From positions 62,001 through 126,000 of the forward strand of contig NZ_LFVY01000015.1 of assembly GCF_001050155.1 (NCBI RefSeq): DNA of 64,000 bases, given 5' to 3'. The DNA is from Nitratireductor soli (lineage in GTDB: Bacteria; Pseudomonadota; Alphaproteobacteria; Rhizobiales; Rhizobiaceae). The notes beneath the pieces were generated by a model. The model did no database searches. It worked only from the letters and a program-made list of their open reading frames with translations, and had not been told where the DNA came from. Numbering within the stretch: position 1 is the stretch's first letter; the number at the start of each line of letters is the position of its first letter. Positions 44,383 through 54,062 of the stretch are shown piece after piece. Position numbers and translations under genes: made by a program.

Positions 44383-46062
44383 CTAAGACAATCCCTCGAT
44401 CAGCCCCTGATCGTTGAGGAAAATGTGCTCCGACGACGGCACTTTCGGCAGGCCGGGCATGGTCATGATCTCGCCGCAGATGGCGACGACGAAGCCGGCG
44501 CCTGCCGACAGGCGCACCTCGCGCACCGGCACCACATGGCCGGTCGGCGCGCCGCGCAAATTCGGATCGGTGGAGAAGGAATACTGTGTCTTGGCCATGC
44601 AGACGGGCAGATGGCCATAACCCTGCTCCTCCCACTGCCGAAGCTGGGCGCGCACCGCCTTGTCGGCGATCGCCTCCGAGCCGCGATAGATGCGCTTCAC
44701 CACCGTGTCGATCTTGTCGAACAGCGGCATCTCATCGGCATAGAGCGGGGCGAATTGAGAAGCACCGCTTTCGGCGAGCGCCACCACCTTGTGCGCCAGC
44801 TCCTCGATGCCGGCCGAGCCCTCGGCCCAGTGCCGGCACAGCACCGCCTCCTCGCCCTGGGCGGCCACATAGGCTTTTACCGCCGCGATCTCGGCCTCCG
44901 TGTCGGAATGGAAATGGTTGATGGCGACGATGGCCGGCACGCCGAACTGCTTCACATTCTCGATGTGGCGGCCGAGATTGGCGCAGCCATGCTTGACCGC
45001 CTCCACATCCTCGGTGCCCAGGTCTTCCTTCTTCACCCCGCCATTCATCTTCAGCGCCCGGATCGTCGCGACGATGACGGCGGCGGCGGGCTTGAGCCCG
45101 GCCTTGCGGCACTTGATGTCGAAGAATTTTTCCGCGCCGAGATCGGCGCCGAAACCGGCCTCGGTCACCACATAGTCGGCGAGCTTCAACGCCGTGGTGG
45201 TGGCCATCACCGAATTGCAGCCATGGGCGATGTTGGCGAAGGGACCGCCATGGACGAAGGCCGGATTGTTCTCCAGCGTCTGCACCAGGTTCGGCTGCAG
45301 CGCGTCCTTGAGCAGCACCGTCATCGCGCCGTCGGCCTTGAGGTCGCGCGCATAGACCGGGCTCTTGTCGCGTCGATAGGCGACGATGATGTCGCCGAGC
45401 CGCCTTTCCAGATCCTTCAGATCGGTCGCCAGGCACAGGATCGCCATCACTTCCGAGGCGACGGTGATGTCGAAACCCGCCTCGCGCGGAAACCCGTTGG
45501 GAACGCCGCCGAGCGAACAGACGATCTCGCGCAGCGCCCGGTCGTTCATGTCCATCACCCGCCGCCAGGTGACGCGGCGCGTGTCGATCTCCAGCGCATT
45601 GCCCCAGTAGATGTGGTTGTCGATCAGCGCCGAAAGCAGATTGTGCGCCGCGGTGATGGCATGGAAATCGCCGGTGAAATGGAGGTTCATGTCCTCCATC
45701 GGGATCACCTGCGCATAGCCGCCGCCCGCCGCCCCGCCCTTGACGCCGAAGCAGGGCCCAAGCGAAGCCTCGCGGATGCAGATCGCCGCCTTCTTGCCAA
45801 TACGGTTCAAACCGTCGCCGAGGCCGACCGTGGTGGTGGTCTTGCCCTCGCCCGCCGGCGTCGGGTTGATCGCCGTGACGAGGATCAGCCTGCCGTCGCC
45901 GTTCTTGCGCGCCTTGGCGATGAACTCGGCCGAGACCTTCGCCTTGTCATGGCCGTAGGGAAGAAGATGCTCGGAGGGGATGCCCAGCCTTGCGCCCACC
46001 TCCTGGATCGGCTTCTTCCGCGCCGCACGCGCGATCTCGATGTCGGACTTCACTTCGGCCAT
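44383..46062 (-). CDS. fhs: Formate-tetrahydrofolate ligase
   Basis: A 559-aa enzyme (ATP + formate + THF to 10-formyl-THF) that feeds one-carbon metabolism. Motifs: the P-loop [60 protein letters not shown], and [23 protein letters not shown] 46062 ([18 protein letters not shown]) is chosen over a longer frame whose upstream part overlaps a REP-like element. It is a single-gene unit converging on the acyltransferase. Confidence 0.96.
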   Translation of the reverse strand: MAEVKSDIEIARAARKKPIQEVGARLGIPSEHLLPYGHDKAKVSAEFIAKARKNGDGRLILVTAINPTPAGEGKTTTTVGLGDGLNRIGKKAAICIREASLGPCFGVKGGAAGGGYAQVIPMEDMNLHFTGDFHAITAAHNLLSALIDNHIYWGNALEIDTRRVTWRRVMDMNDRALREIVCSLGGVPNGFPREAGFDITVASEVMAILCLATDLKDLERRLGDIIVAYRRDKSPVYARDLKADGAMTVLLKDALQPNLVQTLENNPAFVHGGPFANIAHGCNSVMATTTALKLADYVVTEAGFGADLGAEKFFDIKCRKAGLKPAAAVIVATIRALKMNGGVKKEDLGTEDVEAVKHGCANLGRHIENVKQFGVPAIVAINHFHSDTEAEIAAVKAYVAAQGEEAVLCRHWAEGSAGIEELAHKVVALAESGASQFAPLYADEMPLFDKIDTVVKRIYRGSEAIADKAVRAQLRQWEEQGYGHLPVCMAKTQYSFSTDPNLRGAPTGHVVPVREVRLSAGAGFVVAICGEIMTMPGLPKVPSSEHIFLNDQGLIEGLS

Positions 46063-46175
46063 GATGACGGTTTCCTCTCCCGGCTGCGTTCCGCAAGGCA
46101 TAAAGCCGACAAACGCAATCGTCCACCATCGCAATAGAGGCGCTGAATGCGTGAAATGCGACAGGGCGTCTTCAG

Positions 46176-46233
46176 CTCTTTGTCTTTCCGCATTTATGCG
46201 GACGTCAGGTGAAACCACCTGACTGCAAAATGC
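46176..46233 (+). repeat. REP-like double-hairpin element, copy 3
   Basis: TTTCCGCATTTATGCGGACG followed by TCAGGTGAAACCACCTGACT and GCAAAATGCT. It ends 2 nt before the stop codon of the RecF-like ATPase gene and lies upstream of fhs, so it sits between two minus-strand transcription units. Confidence 0.85.
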
Positions 46234-46234
46234 T

Positions 46235-47392
46235 TCAGCGCGCCGGCCAGGCCCATGCAGGTCTTGGATGTTCTTCCATAACCACCGTCTCGCCCAGTCT
46301 CTTGGACAGCGTCAGGGACAAAGCGCCCTCGCAGGCCTCCAACGCCGCCGCCAGCGGCAGCGAATGGGTGACGACGATCAGTTGCGAGGCGTGCGCGGCA
46401 CGCGCCAGGAGCCGCCCCAGGGGAGCGATCAGGTCAGGATGCAGGCTGGTCTCCGGCTCGTTCAGCACGAGCAGGGACGGCGGTCTGGGCGACATCAGGG
46501 CCGCGACCAGGAACAGATAGCGCAGCGTTCCATCGGAGAACTCGGCTGCGCGCAGCGGCCGCAGCAGGCCCGGCTGTCGCATCTGCACCTCGAAGGCGCC
46601 GTCATTGACGGCGATTTCCAACGTGCAGTCGGGAAACGCGTCGTCGATGGTTTCCATGAGCCCTTCCGCGTCGCCGATCTCGATGATGGTCCGCATGGCG
46701 GCGGCGAGATCCGAGCCGTCGGAGGCCAGGACGGGCGTTCGCGTGCCGACCTGCGGCCGCCGCGCGGCTGCCTCCGGGTCCGTGCGGAAATGATCGTAGA
46801 AACGCCAGCCCCGCATGCGGTCGCGCAGGACGAGAAGCTCCAGCGCGTTCTTCGGGTCCGCCGCATGGGTCATCATGCTGTCGAAGGGCGCGAGGCTCTT
46901 CAGGACGGAGGCGTGCCTGCCGGCCTCGTCGAGAATGCTGACATGCGGCCCGTTGCGCTGAGCGAACACATTGCGCCGCGACAGGGCTTCGCCGGCCCAG
47001 ACGGCCTCCGCCTTGATCTCCGGGTCGCGCTCGAACATGCTGATGGATGGAGGCGGAAGACCGAGATCGATGGCGTAGCCATAGTCCTCATCCGCATAGC
47101 CGAGCTTCAGGCTGATGGGGTTTTGCCGCACCGTGCCCTGGACGGGCTGGAACCCGGCCTTCATACCGGCGGAGAATTTTTCCGGACCGGCCCACAGCGT
47201 CGAGCCCAATCCGCCCTCACGCGCCAGGGCGGCGATGACCCCGCCCTGGGCGGTGTCGGCAAGCAGGCGGATTGCCTTGTAGACGCTGGATTTCCCGCTG
47301 CCATTGGCCCCAGAGATCACATTCAGCCGGCCGAGCGGCAGCACGATGTCGCGCAGCGAGCGATAGCCGGAAACGGCAATGGTCAAAAGCAT
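46235..47392 (-). CDS. RecF/SMC-like AAA ATPase
   Basis: A 385-aa ABC-type/AAA_21-like ATPase: Walker [21 protein letters not shown], signature-like [16 protein letters not shown], Walker [18 protein letters not shown] and H-loop [13 protein letters not shown]. No coiled-coil arm is evident, which resembles the small 'overcoming lysogenization defect'-like or Lsn-type ATPases rather than SMC. It is the last gene of the minus-strand cluster, 38 nt after the DUF2333 gene. Function unknown. Confidence 0.85.
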   Translation of the reverse strand: MLLTIAVSGYRSLRDIVLPLGRLNVISGANGSGKSSVYKAIRLLADTAQGGVIAALAREGGLGSTLWAGPEKFSAGMKAGFQPVQGTVRQNPISLKLGYADEDYGYAIDLGLPPPSISMFERDPEIKAEAVWAGEALSRRNVFAQRNGPHVSILDEAGRHASVLKSLAPFDSMMTHAADPKNALELLVLRDRMRGWRFYDHFRTDPEAAARRPQVGTRTPVLASDGSDLAAAMRTIIEIGDAEGLMETIDDAFPDCTLEIAVNDGAFEVQMRQPGLLRPLRAAEFSDGTLRYLFLVAALMSPRPPSLLVLNEPETSLHPDLIAPLGRLLARAAHASQLIVVTHSLPLAAALEACEGALSLTLSKRLGETVVMEEHPRPAWAWPAR

Positions 47393-47430
47393 CGGCGCCT
47401 CGTCTCAACCGCATCCGACCGCGAACGGCG

Positions 47431-48567
47431 TCAGCGGTCGAGCACCTGCCGCAGCTCGACCAGGTTCGAGCGCACGCGCAAGACGTAAAAGCCCATCGTC
47501 GCCAGATGGGTCGGCATGATCCAGCCCGCCTCGTTGCCGTTGGAGATGATGAACGGCTTGATCTGCAGGGCGGAGGAGAATTGCTGCTCGGTCGCGTCCC
47601 ACAGCGAGCCGAGCGAGCGCTGCTTGACGACATCCTCGAAATCGGCGTTTGCCGCGTGCAGCAGCCCGTAATAGGCGTAGAGCTGGCCATAGGCGAACCA
47701 GAAGCGGTCATCGGCGCGCGTGTCGAACCAGCCGCCGTTGAAATTCTCCGAGCGCTCGCGCAGGATCGCCGAGGTCGAGCCGATGTCGCTGGCGATGCGG
47801 TCGAGAAACTGGATCAGGTTGTCGGCGCGCGCGTCGAACACGGCGTCGCACCTGACCAGCCGGTCGTTGAACGAGCGCAGGCTCTGCACCGCCGTGCGGT
47901 AGAAGGTCGGCGTGGGTGTTTTCGGGCCGAACGGGTTCAAGCCGAAATACCAGCTGTTTTCGGAGAACTGGATGTTCTCGCGCGCCCGCTGCAGATCGTT
48001 GTCGATCTGCGAGGTGCCGCGCACGCGGCCGAGCGCGTCGACCAGTTCGACCGCCGTGCGGCGCACCGCCTGGTTGACGCCGCGCTGGAACGACGCCTTG
48101 TTGTCGAAGAACGGCGTGTTGTCCCAATCGATGCCGAAGAAGCCGGCCTTGTAGAGCAGCATGGAGGAAATCCATGCATTCTGGTTGACGTTGAAATCGG
48201 TGAGATCGGCCGCCACATCGACAATCGCCGAGCGTCCGCAGGTGCGCGACGTGTCGCTGCCGGAAGCCGCCGACACCTGCTCGCCGGCAGAGACGTTGCG
48301 CGCGGCGAGATTGTACTTCTGCACGTAGTTGGGATCGAAACCCGTCCACATCTGGGTCTGCGCGAAGAAATAGGCGTAGAGCCCGACGAACAAGAGGACA
48401 ACCAGCCCGACGCTGCCGCGAATGATCCAGCCCCGCTTGGTGTACCAGCGGCCCGCCGCCAGGAACGGCCAGAGGATCCAGGCGATCAGGAGGCCGATGC
48501 CCCGCCCGATCCAGTGAAAGACGCGGGTGAAGAAATTCACGATCGGATCGAGCACGGGATTCCCCAT
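47431..48567 (-). CDS. DUF2333 membrane protein
   Basis: A 378-aa DUF2333 protein. The N-terminal third has two membrane segments (about 15-35 and 48-66: GSVGLVVLLFVGLYAYFFAQ); the remainder is soluble and helical, probably periplasmic (YNLAARNVSAGEQVSAASGS; FNVNQNAWISSMLLYKAGFF; GWIMPTHLATMGFYVLRVRS). ATG 48567 is chosen because the upstream extension reads into the REP element. Part of the conserved cluster with the DUF6638-like and AAA+ genes. No biochemical role is known. Confidence 0.87.
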   Translation of the reverse strand: MGNPVLDPIVNFFTRVFHWIGRGIGLLIAWILWPFLAAGRWYTKRGWIIRGSVGLVVLLFVGLYAYFFAQTQMWTGFDPNYVQKYNLAARNVSAGEQVSAASGSDTSRTCGRSAIVDVAADLTDFNVNQNAWISSMLLYKAGFFGIDWDNTPFFDNKASFQRGVNQAVRRTAVELVDALGRVRGTSQIDNDLQRARENIQFSENSWYFGLNPFGPKTPTPTFYRTAVQSLRSFNDRLVRCDAVFDARADNLIQFLDRIASDIGSTSAILRERSENFNGGWFDTRADDRFWFAYGQLYAYYGLLHAANADFEDVVKQRSLGSLWDATEQQFSSALQIKPFIISNGNEAGWIMPTHLATMGFYVLRVRSNLVELRQVLDR

Positions 48568-48573
48568 CTTCCT

Positions 48574-48630
48574 GTTTTTCCGCATTTATGCGGACGTCAG
48601 GTGAAACCACCTGACTGCAAAATGCTATAG
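48574..48630 (+). repeat. REP-like double-hairpin element, copy 4
   Basis: A copy nearly identical to the one at 46176-46233. It supplies the last codons and stop of the DUF6638-like gene (stop at 48625-48627) and the upstream region of the DUF2333 gene. Both copies have the same orientation and bracket the DUF2333-ATPase gene pair. Confidence 0.85.
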
Positions 48631-49905
48631 GCCATAGAGGCGCTTTCGCAGCGCCGGTTTATCCCTGAGATAGGCGGTTTTGAGCCGTGCCACAACATAT
48701 TCGCGCCAGGCCTCCGAATAGTCCTCGTAATCGCGATAGAAGCCCTGCTTGTTGAACACGTAGCGGGCGATGAAATCGGACGGCACGAAATCGGAGATCA
48801 GCCGGTTGGTCAGCCAGGCGTCGGGATGCTCCGGCTCGGCGCGCGTGACGAGGAAGCGCAGATGCGGCGCGATCTCCTCCATTTTCAACTGGCCGAGCTG
48901 GCCGATCTCGCGCACCGCCGCATTGAGGAAGGGAAACACGCCGTCGCGCGTCACCAATTCGGCGTTGCGGTGCGTCCAGGTCTGCAGCCAGACCGGGTCC
49001 ATGCGGGAGAAATCCTGATCGGGATTGGACCGGCGGACAAGGTCTGTCAGCGCCATCTCGGCCCGGTGAATGAGGTAACCTGACCCTTCGATCCACGAGG
49101 CGCGCGGCAGTTGGATGCGCCCCGTCTCGGCGAGGAAGCGGAAGATGCGCGCCGGATCGTCCTTCGGCAGATAGCTCACCTGCCACGGCCGCGAGCGGCG
49201 GAAGCCGGGCGTGGCGGGATCGGCGATGACGGTCGTCGTGTCGCGGTCGGCGAAGATGTAGACGCCGCCGAAATGGCTGGTCCAATAGGCATCGTGGCGG
49301 AACACCACCTGCTCCGGCACAAGCTTGTTTTCGCGGATGTCGCCCGTGTCCCTGGCCAGCGCGACCATCCGGTTCAGCAGTTCGTCGTCGCGCCATGTGT
49401 CCGGCTCGTGCTTGACGCGGTCGGCCAGCCTGCCGAGCTCCGCCGCCTTGCCGAGCAGGTCTTCCGCCGACAGGACCTTGAATTCCACCTGGACGATGGA
49501 CAACAGATCCTCGATGTCGCGCACCTCGCTCACCTGCTCCTCGATCTCGCCATAGACCACGTCCTTGATGGTGATGGCGTTGATGGCGCGGGCATTCTTG
49601 CTCATGAACTCGTAGACGAGCTGCGAGGTGTTGGAGAAAGCCGTGTGGACGACGGGCAGCTCGATCTGCGCCGGGGTGAGGATGATGAAGCGGCGGTTGA
49701 CGCCGTTGGGATCGAGATATTGCTCGTCCTTCAGCGCCTCGGCGATCTGCGGCGAGAAGCCGGTGCGGTCGATCTCGAAGGATTCGAGCTTGGTCGGCTT
49801 GAGCCCGAACGCCTCCAGCGCCTTGTTGTAGCGCACGATCAGGTGCGGCTCCTCGATCTTGAGGAGGCGGCCGAAGATCAGCTCGTTGTCGCGCAGGAGG
49901 TTCAT
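48625..49905 (-). CDS. DUF6638-like conserved hypothetical protein
   Basis: A 426-aa protein without recognised catalytic motif; the name DUF6638 is from memory of similar rhizobial proteins. The soluble, helix-strand mixed sequence has blocks such as DNELIFGRLLKIEEPHLIVR, YLPKDDPARIFRFLAETGRI, and LISDFVPSDFIARYVFNKQG. Its last codons are contributed by the REP-like element. ATG 49905 is used; a GTG at 49953 is in frame. The divergent hicA starts 63 nt away, with a T-rich imperfect palindrome between them. Confidence 0.75.
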   Translation of the reverse strand: MNLLRDNELIFGRLLKIEEPHLIVRYNKALEAFGLKPTKLESFEIDRTGFSPQIAEALKDEQYLDPNGVNRRFIILTPAQIELPVVHTAFSNTSQLVYEFMSKNARAINAITIKDVVYGEIEEQVSEVRDIEDLLSIVQVEFKVLSAEDLLGKAAELGRLADRVKHEPDTWRDDELLNRMVALARDTGDIRENKLVPEQVVFRHDAYWTSHFGGVYIFADRDTTTVIADPATPGFRRSRPWQVSYLPKDDPARIFRFLAETGRIQLPRASWIEGSGYLIHRAEMALTDLVRRSNPDQDFSRMDPVWLQTWTHRNAELVTRDGVFPFLNAAVREIGQLGQLKMEEIAPHLRFLVTRAEPEHPDAWLTNRLISDFVPSDFIARYVFNKQGFYRDYEDYSEAWREYVVARLKTAYLRDKPALRKRLYGL

Positions 49906-49933
49906 GGAGGAACTCTTGAAATCCGATGCCTTG

Positions 49934-49952
49934 ATGTGTATTTTAATCCACA
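49934..49952. promoter_or_regulatory. Imperfect palindrome upstream of hicA
   Basis: GTGTATT and AATCCACAC face each other across a short T-rich centre, in an A/T-rich patch unlike the surroundings. It overlaps the 5' end of the divergent DUF6638-like gene. HicB-type proteins often bind such operators to autorepress hicAB. Confidence 0.4.
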
Positions 49953-49967
49953 CTTAAAGGGCAAACG

Positions 49968-50153
49968 ATGATTGAGACCAACTCCCGAAAAATCATCGAG
50001 CGCCTGAAGAAAGACGGATACGAACTGGTAAACGTTCGCGGATCGCATCACAAGTATCGGATGGGCGAACGAACGGTGGTCGTTCCGCATCCCAAGAAGG
50101 ATTTACCGCTTGGCACGGCACGCAACATCGCCAAGAGCGCCGGGTGGATTTAA
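49968..50153 (+). CDS. hicA: HicA family mRNA interferase toxin
   Basis: A 61-aa toxin: dsRBD-like fold with the catalytic His in VRGSHHKYRMGERTVVVPHP and the conserved LPLGTARNIAKSAG end. It cleaves mRNA independently of ribosomes and is blocked by HicB. The gene has lower GC than its neighbours. It is inserted antisense between two genes of the minus-strand ATPase cluster. Confidence 0.92.
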   Translation: MIETNSRKIIERLKKDGYELVNVRGSHHKYRMGERTVVVPHPKKDLPLGTARNIAKSAGWI

Positions 50154-50160
50154 GGAGCGC

Positions 50161-50562
50161 ATGGACGTGCCTCATTACATCGCCATCGTTCACAAGGACG
50201 AAAACAGCGCCTACGGCATCAGCTTCCCTGATCTGCCGGGTTGCTTTTCAGCGGCGGACGCGGAGGCCGAGATCCTTCCCAACGCCATGGAAGCGCTGGA
50301 ACTCTATTTCGAGGACGTTTCGGAGCATCCCGCGCCGAAAGGCATCGAAGCGCTTCGCGCCATGCCGCAGATCGCCGCCGATCTGGCTGCGGGAGCCTAT
50401 CTGATCGCCGTTCCTCACCGCTTCAATGCCGGCAAGTCCCAGCGCGTCAACATCACGCTCCCCAAGGGGCTGCTGAAGCTGATCGACGAGGAGGCCACGC
50501 GGCGCAAGATGACGCGTTCGGCCTTCATCGGACAGGCGGCGGAACGGGAAGTGCTGGAGTAG
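50161..50562 (+). CDS. hicB: HicB family antitoxin
   Basis: A 133-aa antitoxin: N-terminal HicB RNase H-like domain (YIAIVHKDENSAYGISFPDL, PGCFSAADAEAE) and a C-terminal DNA-binding segment (SQRVNITLPKGLLKLIDEEA, KMTRSAFIGQAAE, ribbon-helix-helix-like). GGAG precedes ATG 50161; it begins 7 nt after the hicA stop. It binds HicA and probably the hicA operator. Confidence 0.92.
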   Translation: MDVPHYIAIVHKDENSAYGISFPDLPGCFSAADAEAEILPNAMEALELYFEDVSEHPAPKGIEALRAMPQIAADLAAGAYLIAVPHRFNAGKSQRVNITLPKGLLKLIDEEATRRKMTRSAFIGQAAEREVLE

Positions 50563-50626
50563 GGCACGGCTATCCACGCTCGTTTGTTTCCTGAATGGCG
50601 AAGCAAATGCAGATCCGTTTTTCACG

Positions 50627-52537
50627 TCACCCGCTCCAAACACCCCTCGCCTTCATGTCCTCGATCTCGCGCACCGCGCGCTCGCGCAGCCTCTGGTCGC
50701 GGACGAGGTTGGAGATGGCCGCATCGTCCGAGCGGTCCGAGTAACGGAACTCCGAATCCGCGTAGCGGTTGATCTCCTGCATCACCATGGCCATGGTGAA
50801 GGGCTTGCGCAGTTCGGCGATCATCGCCTTCTTGTCATCGTAGCCCTTGCGCATGAAGGCGTCCGGCGTCTCGAACCATTGGTCGGGAAGCTCGATGTCC
50901 ATCGCGCGCATCTTGATGGCGTCGGTGATGTTCTTGATCGCCCGGCCGGTGAAGCGCGGCTCGGCCAGCTTGATCTCGTGCAGATAGGCGCCGATGTCGG
51001 TCAGCGTCTTCGGCTCGCCGCGCTCGTCCAGGAAGCGCTCATAGACTTGTCTGAGCCCGTCTTCCTGCGGTTTGGAATGCGCCTCGTAGGCCGTTTCCAC
51101 CGCCCGCTTGATCTCCTGCGAGGCGTAGAGTTCATGCTCGCCGAGCGGGATCGCATGGTTCTTGCCGGCGAGCAGCACGAAGATGTCGACATAATCCTCC
51201 AGCGTCTGCGGCCCGTCCACCAGCCAGCGGGCGCCGGCCCGCTGGCGCAGCGCGTCGTCGACATTCTCGGGATAGTTGGAGAACATGCCGAAGGTGCAAT
51301 TGCCGCGGATGACCGTGGCAGCACCCGCAAAGCTCTCCATCAGCACACCCGTCACCTCCTGTTGGCCGGCCGATGCGCGGTCGTCGGAGCGCTTGGCCGC
51401 CACCTGGTCGATGTCGTCCACCGTGCCGAAGCCGATGGCGCGCGGGCTGAGCACATTGTCGACGAACTGCTTGCAGTTCTGGCCCGACTTGCCCTGGTAG
51501 GAGGAAATCTGGTCGACGCCGAAATTCTCGTAGTGGAACGGCACGCCCGCCACCTGGCAGTAATCGTTCAGCAGGCCGGCCGTCATCTGGATCAGGATGG
51601 TCTTGCCGGTGCCCGGCGCCCCGTCGCCGATGAAGGTGAACAGGAAACCGCCCAGTTCGACGAACGGGTTCATCTGGCGGTCGAAATCATAGGCCATCAG
51701 CATCTTGGCAAGCTTCATCGCCTGGAATTTGGCGATGTGGTTGCCGATGATCTCGTTCGGCTTCTTGAAGCTCATCACCAGCGGCTTGCGCTTCCGCCCC
51801 GGCGCCACATCGAAACCGTCGAGCGTAAAATCGTCGGCCTCCAGCCGCATATGCGCGTCCTCGAAGGCGCCGAGGCCCGAGAAGCGGCCGCGCCGCTGCA
51901 AGAGGCCCTCGATCGCCACGCGCGCCACGGCGCGGGCCCGCGCCGTCATGGCCGTCTCGTCGGGCGCGCCGGCGATGGCCCGGTCGAGCGCGGCGATGAC
52001 GCTTTTCAGCGCGTCCTGCGGCGTCTCGAACTGGAACGCCGGCTCCGGCGTGTCGTTGGCCGGCTCCGCGTCGGCATCGAGCATCTGCAGGAGATAGGAG
52101 GAAAGCGTGAAGGCGGCGACATAGGCTGACGCCTGCAGCAGCGCGTGATAGGTCTGCGCCGCCTCGCCCTCGAGCGCGCTGCGGGCGTTCTTCGCCTGCA
52201 GGCTCTCCAGTTCGGTCGAGCGGGCGAACACGCCGCCGACGGCCAGCGCCACCGCCGCCCCGCGCCGGGCGCGGTAGAGCAGCGCGTGCTGGGCGATGGA
52301 CAGCATCGGATCGCCCTGGCGGACGCTGGCGACCGACTTGGCGAACTCCACTTCGCGCGTCTTGCGCAGCGAACCCGCCGACACGGTCGAGACGAAGCGC
52401 CGGCCGGTGCCGGCAAGCTCGGTCTTCGAACGGCCGCCATCCTCCTCCATCACGACGAAGCGCGTGACGAGGCTTTGCGCCGTGGCGCGGTGGGTCTCGA
52501 TGTCCTTCTCGTCGATGGTCGTCAGGCCGGTGTCCAT
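50627..52537 (-). CDS. Large AAA+ ATPase of the uncharacterised cluster
   Basis: A 636-aa protein. The N-terminal 220 residues contain two hydrophobic stretches (about 85-105 GAAVALAVGGVFARS, about 145-165 ASAYVAAFTLSSYLLQML) and helical linkers; the AAA+ core spans about 290-480: Walker A FIGDGAPGTGKTILIQMTAG, Walker B GFGTVDDIDQVA (D-D instead of D-E), sensor 1 region CTFGMFSNYPENVDDALRQR with a candidate arginine finger. ATG 52537 has AGGAG upstream. It may be a remodelling motor for the coiled-coil protein in the same cluster; this is inference. Confidence 0.75.
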   Translation of the reverse strand: MDTGLTTIDEKDIETHRATAQSLVTRFVVMEEDGGRSKTELAGTGRRFVSTVSAGSLRKTREVEFAKSVASVRQGDPMLSIAQHALLYRARRGAAVALAVGGVFARSTELESLQAKNARSALEGEAAQTYHALLQASAYVAAFTLSSYLLQMLDADAEPANDTPEPAFQFETPQDALKSVIAALDRAIAGAPDETAMTARARAVARVAIEGLLQRRGRFSGLGAFEDAHMRLEADDFTLDGFDVAPGRKRKPLVMSFKKPNEIIGNHIAKFQAMKLAKMLMAYDFDRQMNPFVELGGFLFTFIGDGAPGTGKTILIQMTAGLLNDYCQVAGVPFHYENFGVDQISSYQGKSGQNCKQFVDNVLSPRAIGFGTVDDIDQVAAKRSDDRASAGQQEVTGVLMESFAGAATVIRGNCTFGMFSNYPENVDDALRQRAGARWLVDGPQTLEDYVDIFVLLAGKNHAIPLGEHELYASQEIKRAVETAYEAHSKPQEDGLRQVYERFLDERGEPKTLTDIGAYLHEIKLAEPRFTGRAIKNITDAIKMRAMDIELPDQWFETPDAFMRKGYDDKKAMIAELRKPFTMAMVMQEINRYADSEFRYSDRSDDAAISNLVRDQRLRERAVREIEDMKARGVWSG

Positions 52538-52687
52538 GGAAGCTCCTGGTTTGTCAGGCGACACGACCGCCCTTCAGCCTTGGCCTCTCCCCACAGACGG
52601 GAAAAAGGGGGCGTCGATGCGGGCGCGTTTCTTTCGACTGCGACACCAACTCGATGCCAGGAGTTGATGACGGTCTGGTTGAGAGCC

Positions 52688-53836
52688 CTACACATCCGTG
52701 ATCACCCTGCCGCCCGAGATCACATGCACGTCGTAGCCTTCAAAAATCTTCTGCGCCTCGCCGGCGGCGTACAGCGCCTGGTAGGCTTCGTGCGGCACCA
52801 GCGCGTGCTGCTCATAGGCGCTGACGCCCATGCGCGCGGCATCCAGATCGTCCGTGTCGATGTGGAACTCGTCGCGTGCCGGCTCGCTCGACCACAGGCC
52901 CTTGCGCGCCGGGCGCTCGGCCTTTGAGTAGACCTCCTGCACCGTCCAGGTCAAAAGCCAGGCATTGTCCCGCCGGCGCACCTTCGACAGCACCTCGGAG
53001 ACGGCCGAATTGTTCTCGGTGATGCCGGCCGTGTAGAACGGCCCGAGCACGACGCGGCGCAGCTGCTTGGGGTGCAGCGTGTCGAAATCCTTGTCGAGAT
53101 TGCCGGCGATGGTGGCCGGCGACAGGGAATAGGCGGAGTTCTTCTCGGCGAACTCGTCGAAACGATGCGCCAGTTCCGGGTTCAGCAGACCGCCGACCGG
53201 CAGTCCGATCTCGATCTTCTCGTTGAGCTTGCCGTCGGCGGCGACGAGCGTGCCGAGCATTTTCGGCGAGGAATCCTCGACCGCCGCCATGTAGACCATC
53301 GGCAGGCTGGACGAACCGTCGAACGCCCCCCAATGAACGAGGTAATAGGGCCGCCTGGTCTTCGGGTTGACCGAAACGCGCACCGTCTCCGGCAGGATGA
53401 AGGGCGAGAAGATCTTGCCCTCCTTCACCTCCTCCAGATACAGGCGCTCGGCCATGGAGCGCTGCAGATCGGCGGGGAATTCGCGGTGCCGGAGGATGAA
53501 GTCGACCATCTCGGCGCGCAATTCGTCGGGCGCGGAAATGCCGGCCAGCCGCTGTTCGGCCTGGCGCCTGTCGTTTTCCAGTTCGAGCACGCTCTGGAAC
53601 ACGGGATAGCCGCTTTCGGCACGCTGGATGCGAAACTTGTCCATGAAGCCGAGCCGGTTCTGCCAGCAGGCGAAGGAGCGCTCCAGCCGGCCGATATAGG
53701 GCGCCACCACCTCGGCCACGACGCCGTGGTTCTGGAAGGGCGATGCCGTGCGGTCGCCGAAATAGACGCCGAGCCCCTCGAGCGCTGCGGCGATGGCCTC
53801 GAAATAGCGCGCGGCCGCGTCATTGGCGGCGTTCAT
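52688..53836 (-). CDS. Conserved hypothetical protein of the uncharacterised cluster
   Basis: A 382-aa soluble protein with no motif I recognise. Helical N-terminus (ARYFEAIAAALEGLGVYFGD), a segment ERSFACWQNRLGFMDKFRIQ, and a region with VSVNPKTRRPYYLVHWGAFD, then DSSPKMLGTLVAADGKLNEK. No signal peptide or membrane helix. It lies between the AAA+ ATPase gene (150-nt gap) and the coiled-coil gene (226-nt gap filled by inverted repeats). Confidence 0.72.
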   Translation of the reverse strand: MNAANDAAARYFEAIAAALEGLGVYFGDRTASPFQNHGVVAEVVAPYIGRLERSFACWQNRLGFMDKFRIQRAESGYPVFQSVLELENDRRQAEQRLAGISAPDELRAEMVDFILRHREFPADLQRSMAERLYLEEVKEGKIFSPFILPETVRVSVNPKTRRPYYLVHWGAFDGSSSLPMVYMAAVEDSSPKMLGTLVAADGKLNEKIEIGLPVGGLLNPELAHRFDEFAEKNSAYSLSPATIAGNLDKDFDTLHPKQLRRVVLGPFYTAGITENNSAVSEVLSKVRRRDNAWLLTWTVQEVYSKAERPARKGLWSSEPARDEFHIDTDDLDAARMGVSAYEQHALVPHEAYQALYAAGEAQKIFEGYDVHVISGGRVITDV

Positions 53837-53865
53837 GGTTTGGGCATCTTGGAAAGGTGGGGCGC

Positions 53866-54026
53866 CGTACCCCCCTCTGGCCTGCCGGCCATCTCCCCCT
53901 CAAGGGGGGAGATCAGGCGGTGGAGACGATCAATGCCAATCACGAACGACCGCGTAAGGGCGCTGCACTGTTGCAAGCCAATCTCCCCCCTTGAGGGGGA
54001 GATGCCCGGCAGGGCAGAGGGGGGCG
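53866..54026. repeat. Inverted pair of GC-rich palindromic units
   Basis: The hairpin at 53891-53913 (ATCTCCCCCTCAAGGGGG plus GAGAT) and its mirror at 53981-54003 are the cores of two units in opposite orientation, each flanked by CTCTGGCCTGCCGG-like sequence. BIME-like arrangement between the coiled-coil gene and the 53836 gene, and a possible processing or termination site inside the cluster. Confidence 0.75.
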
Positions 54027-54062
54027 TGCAAGGCCCCGACATTTCAAGCATTCTCACAACCA

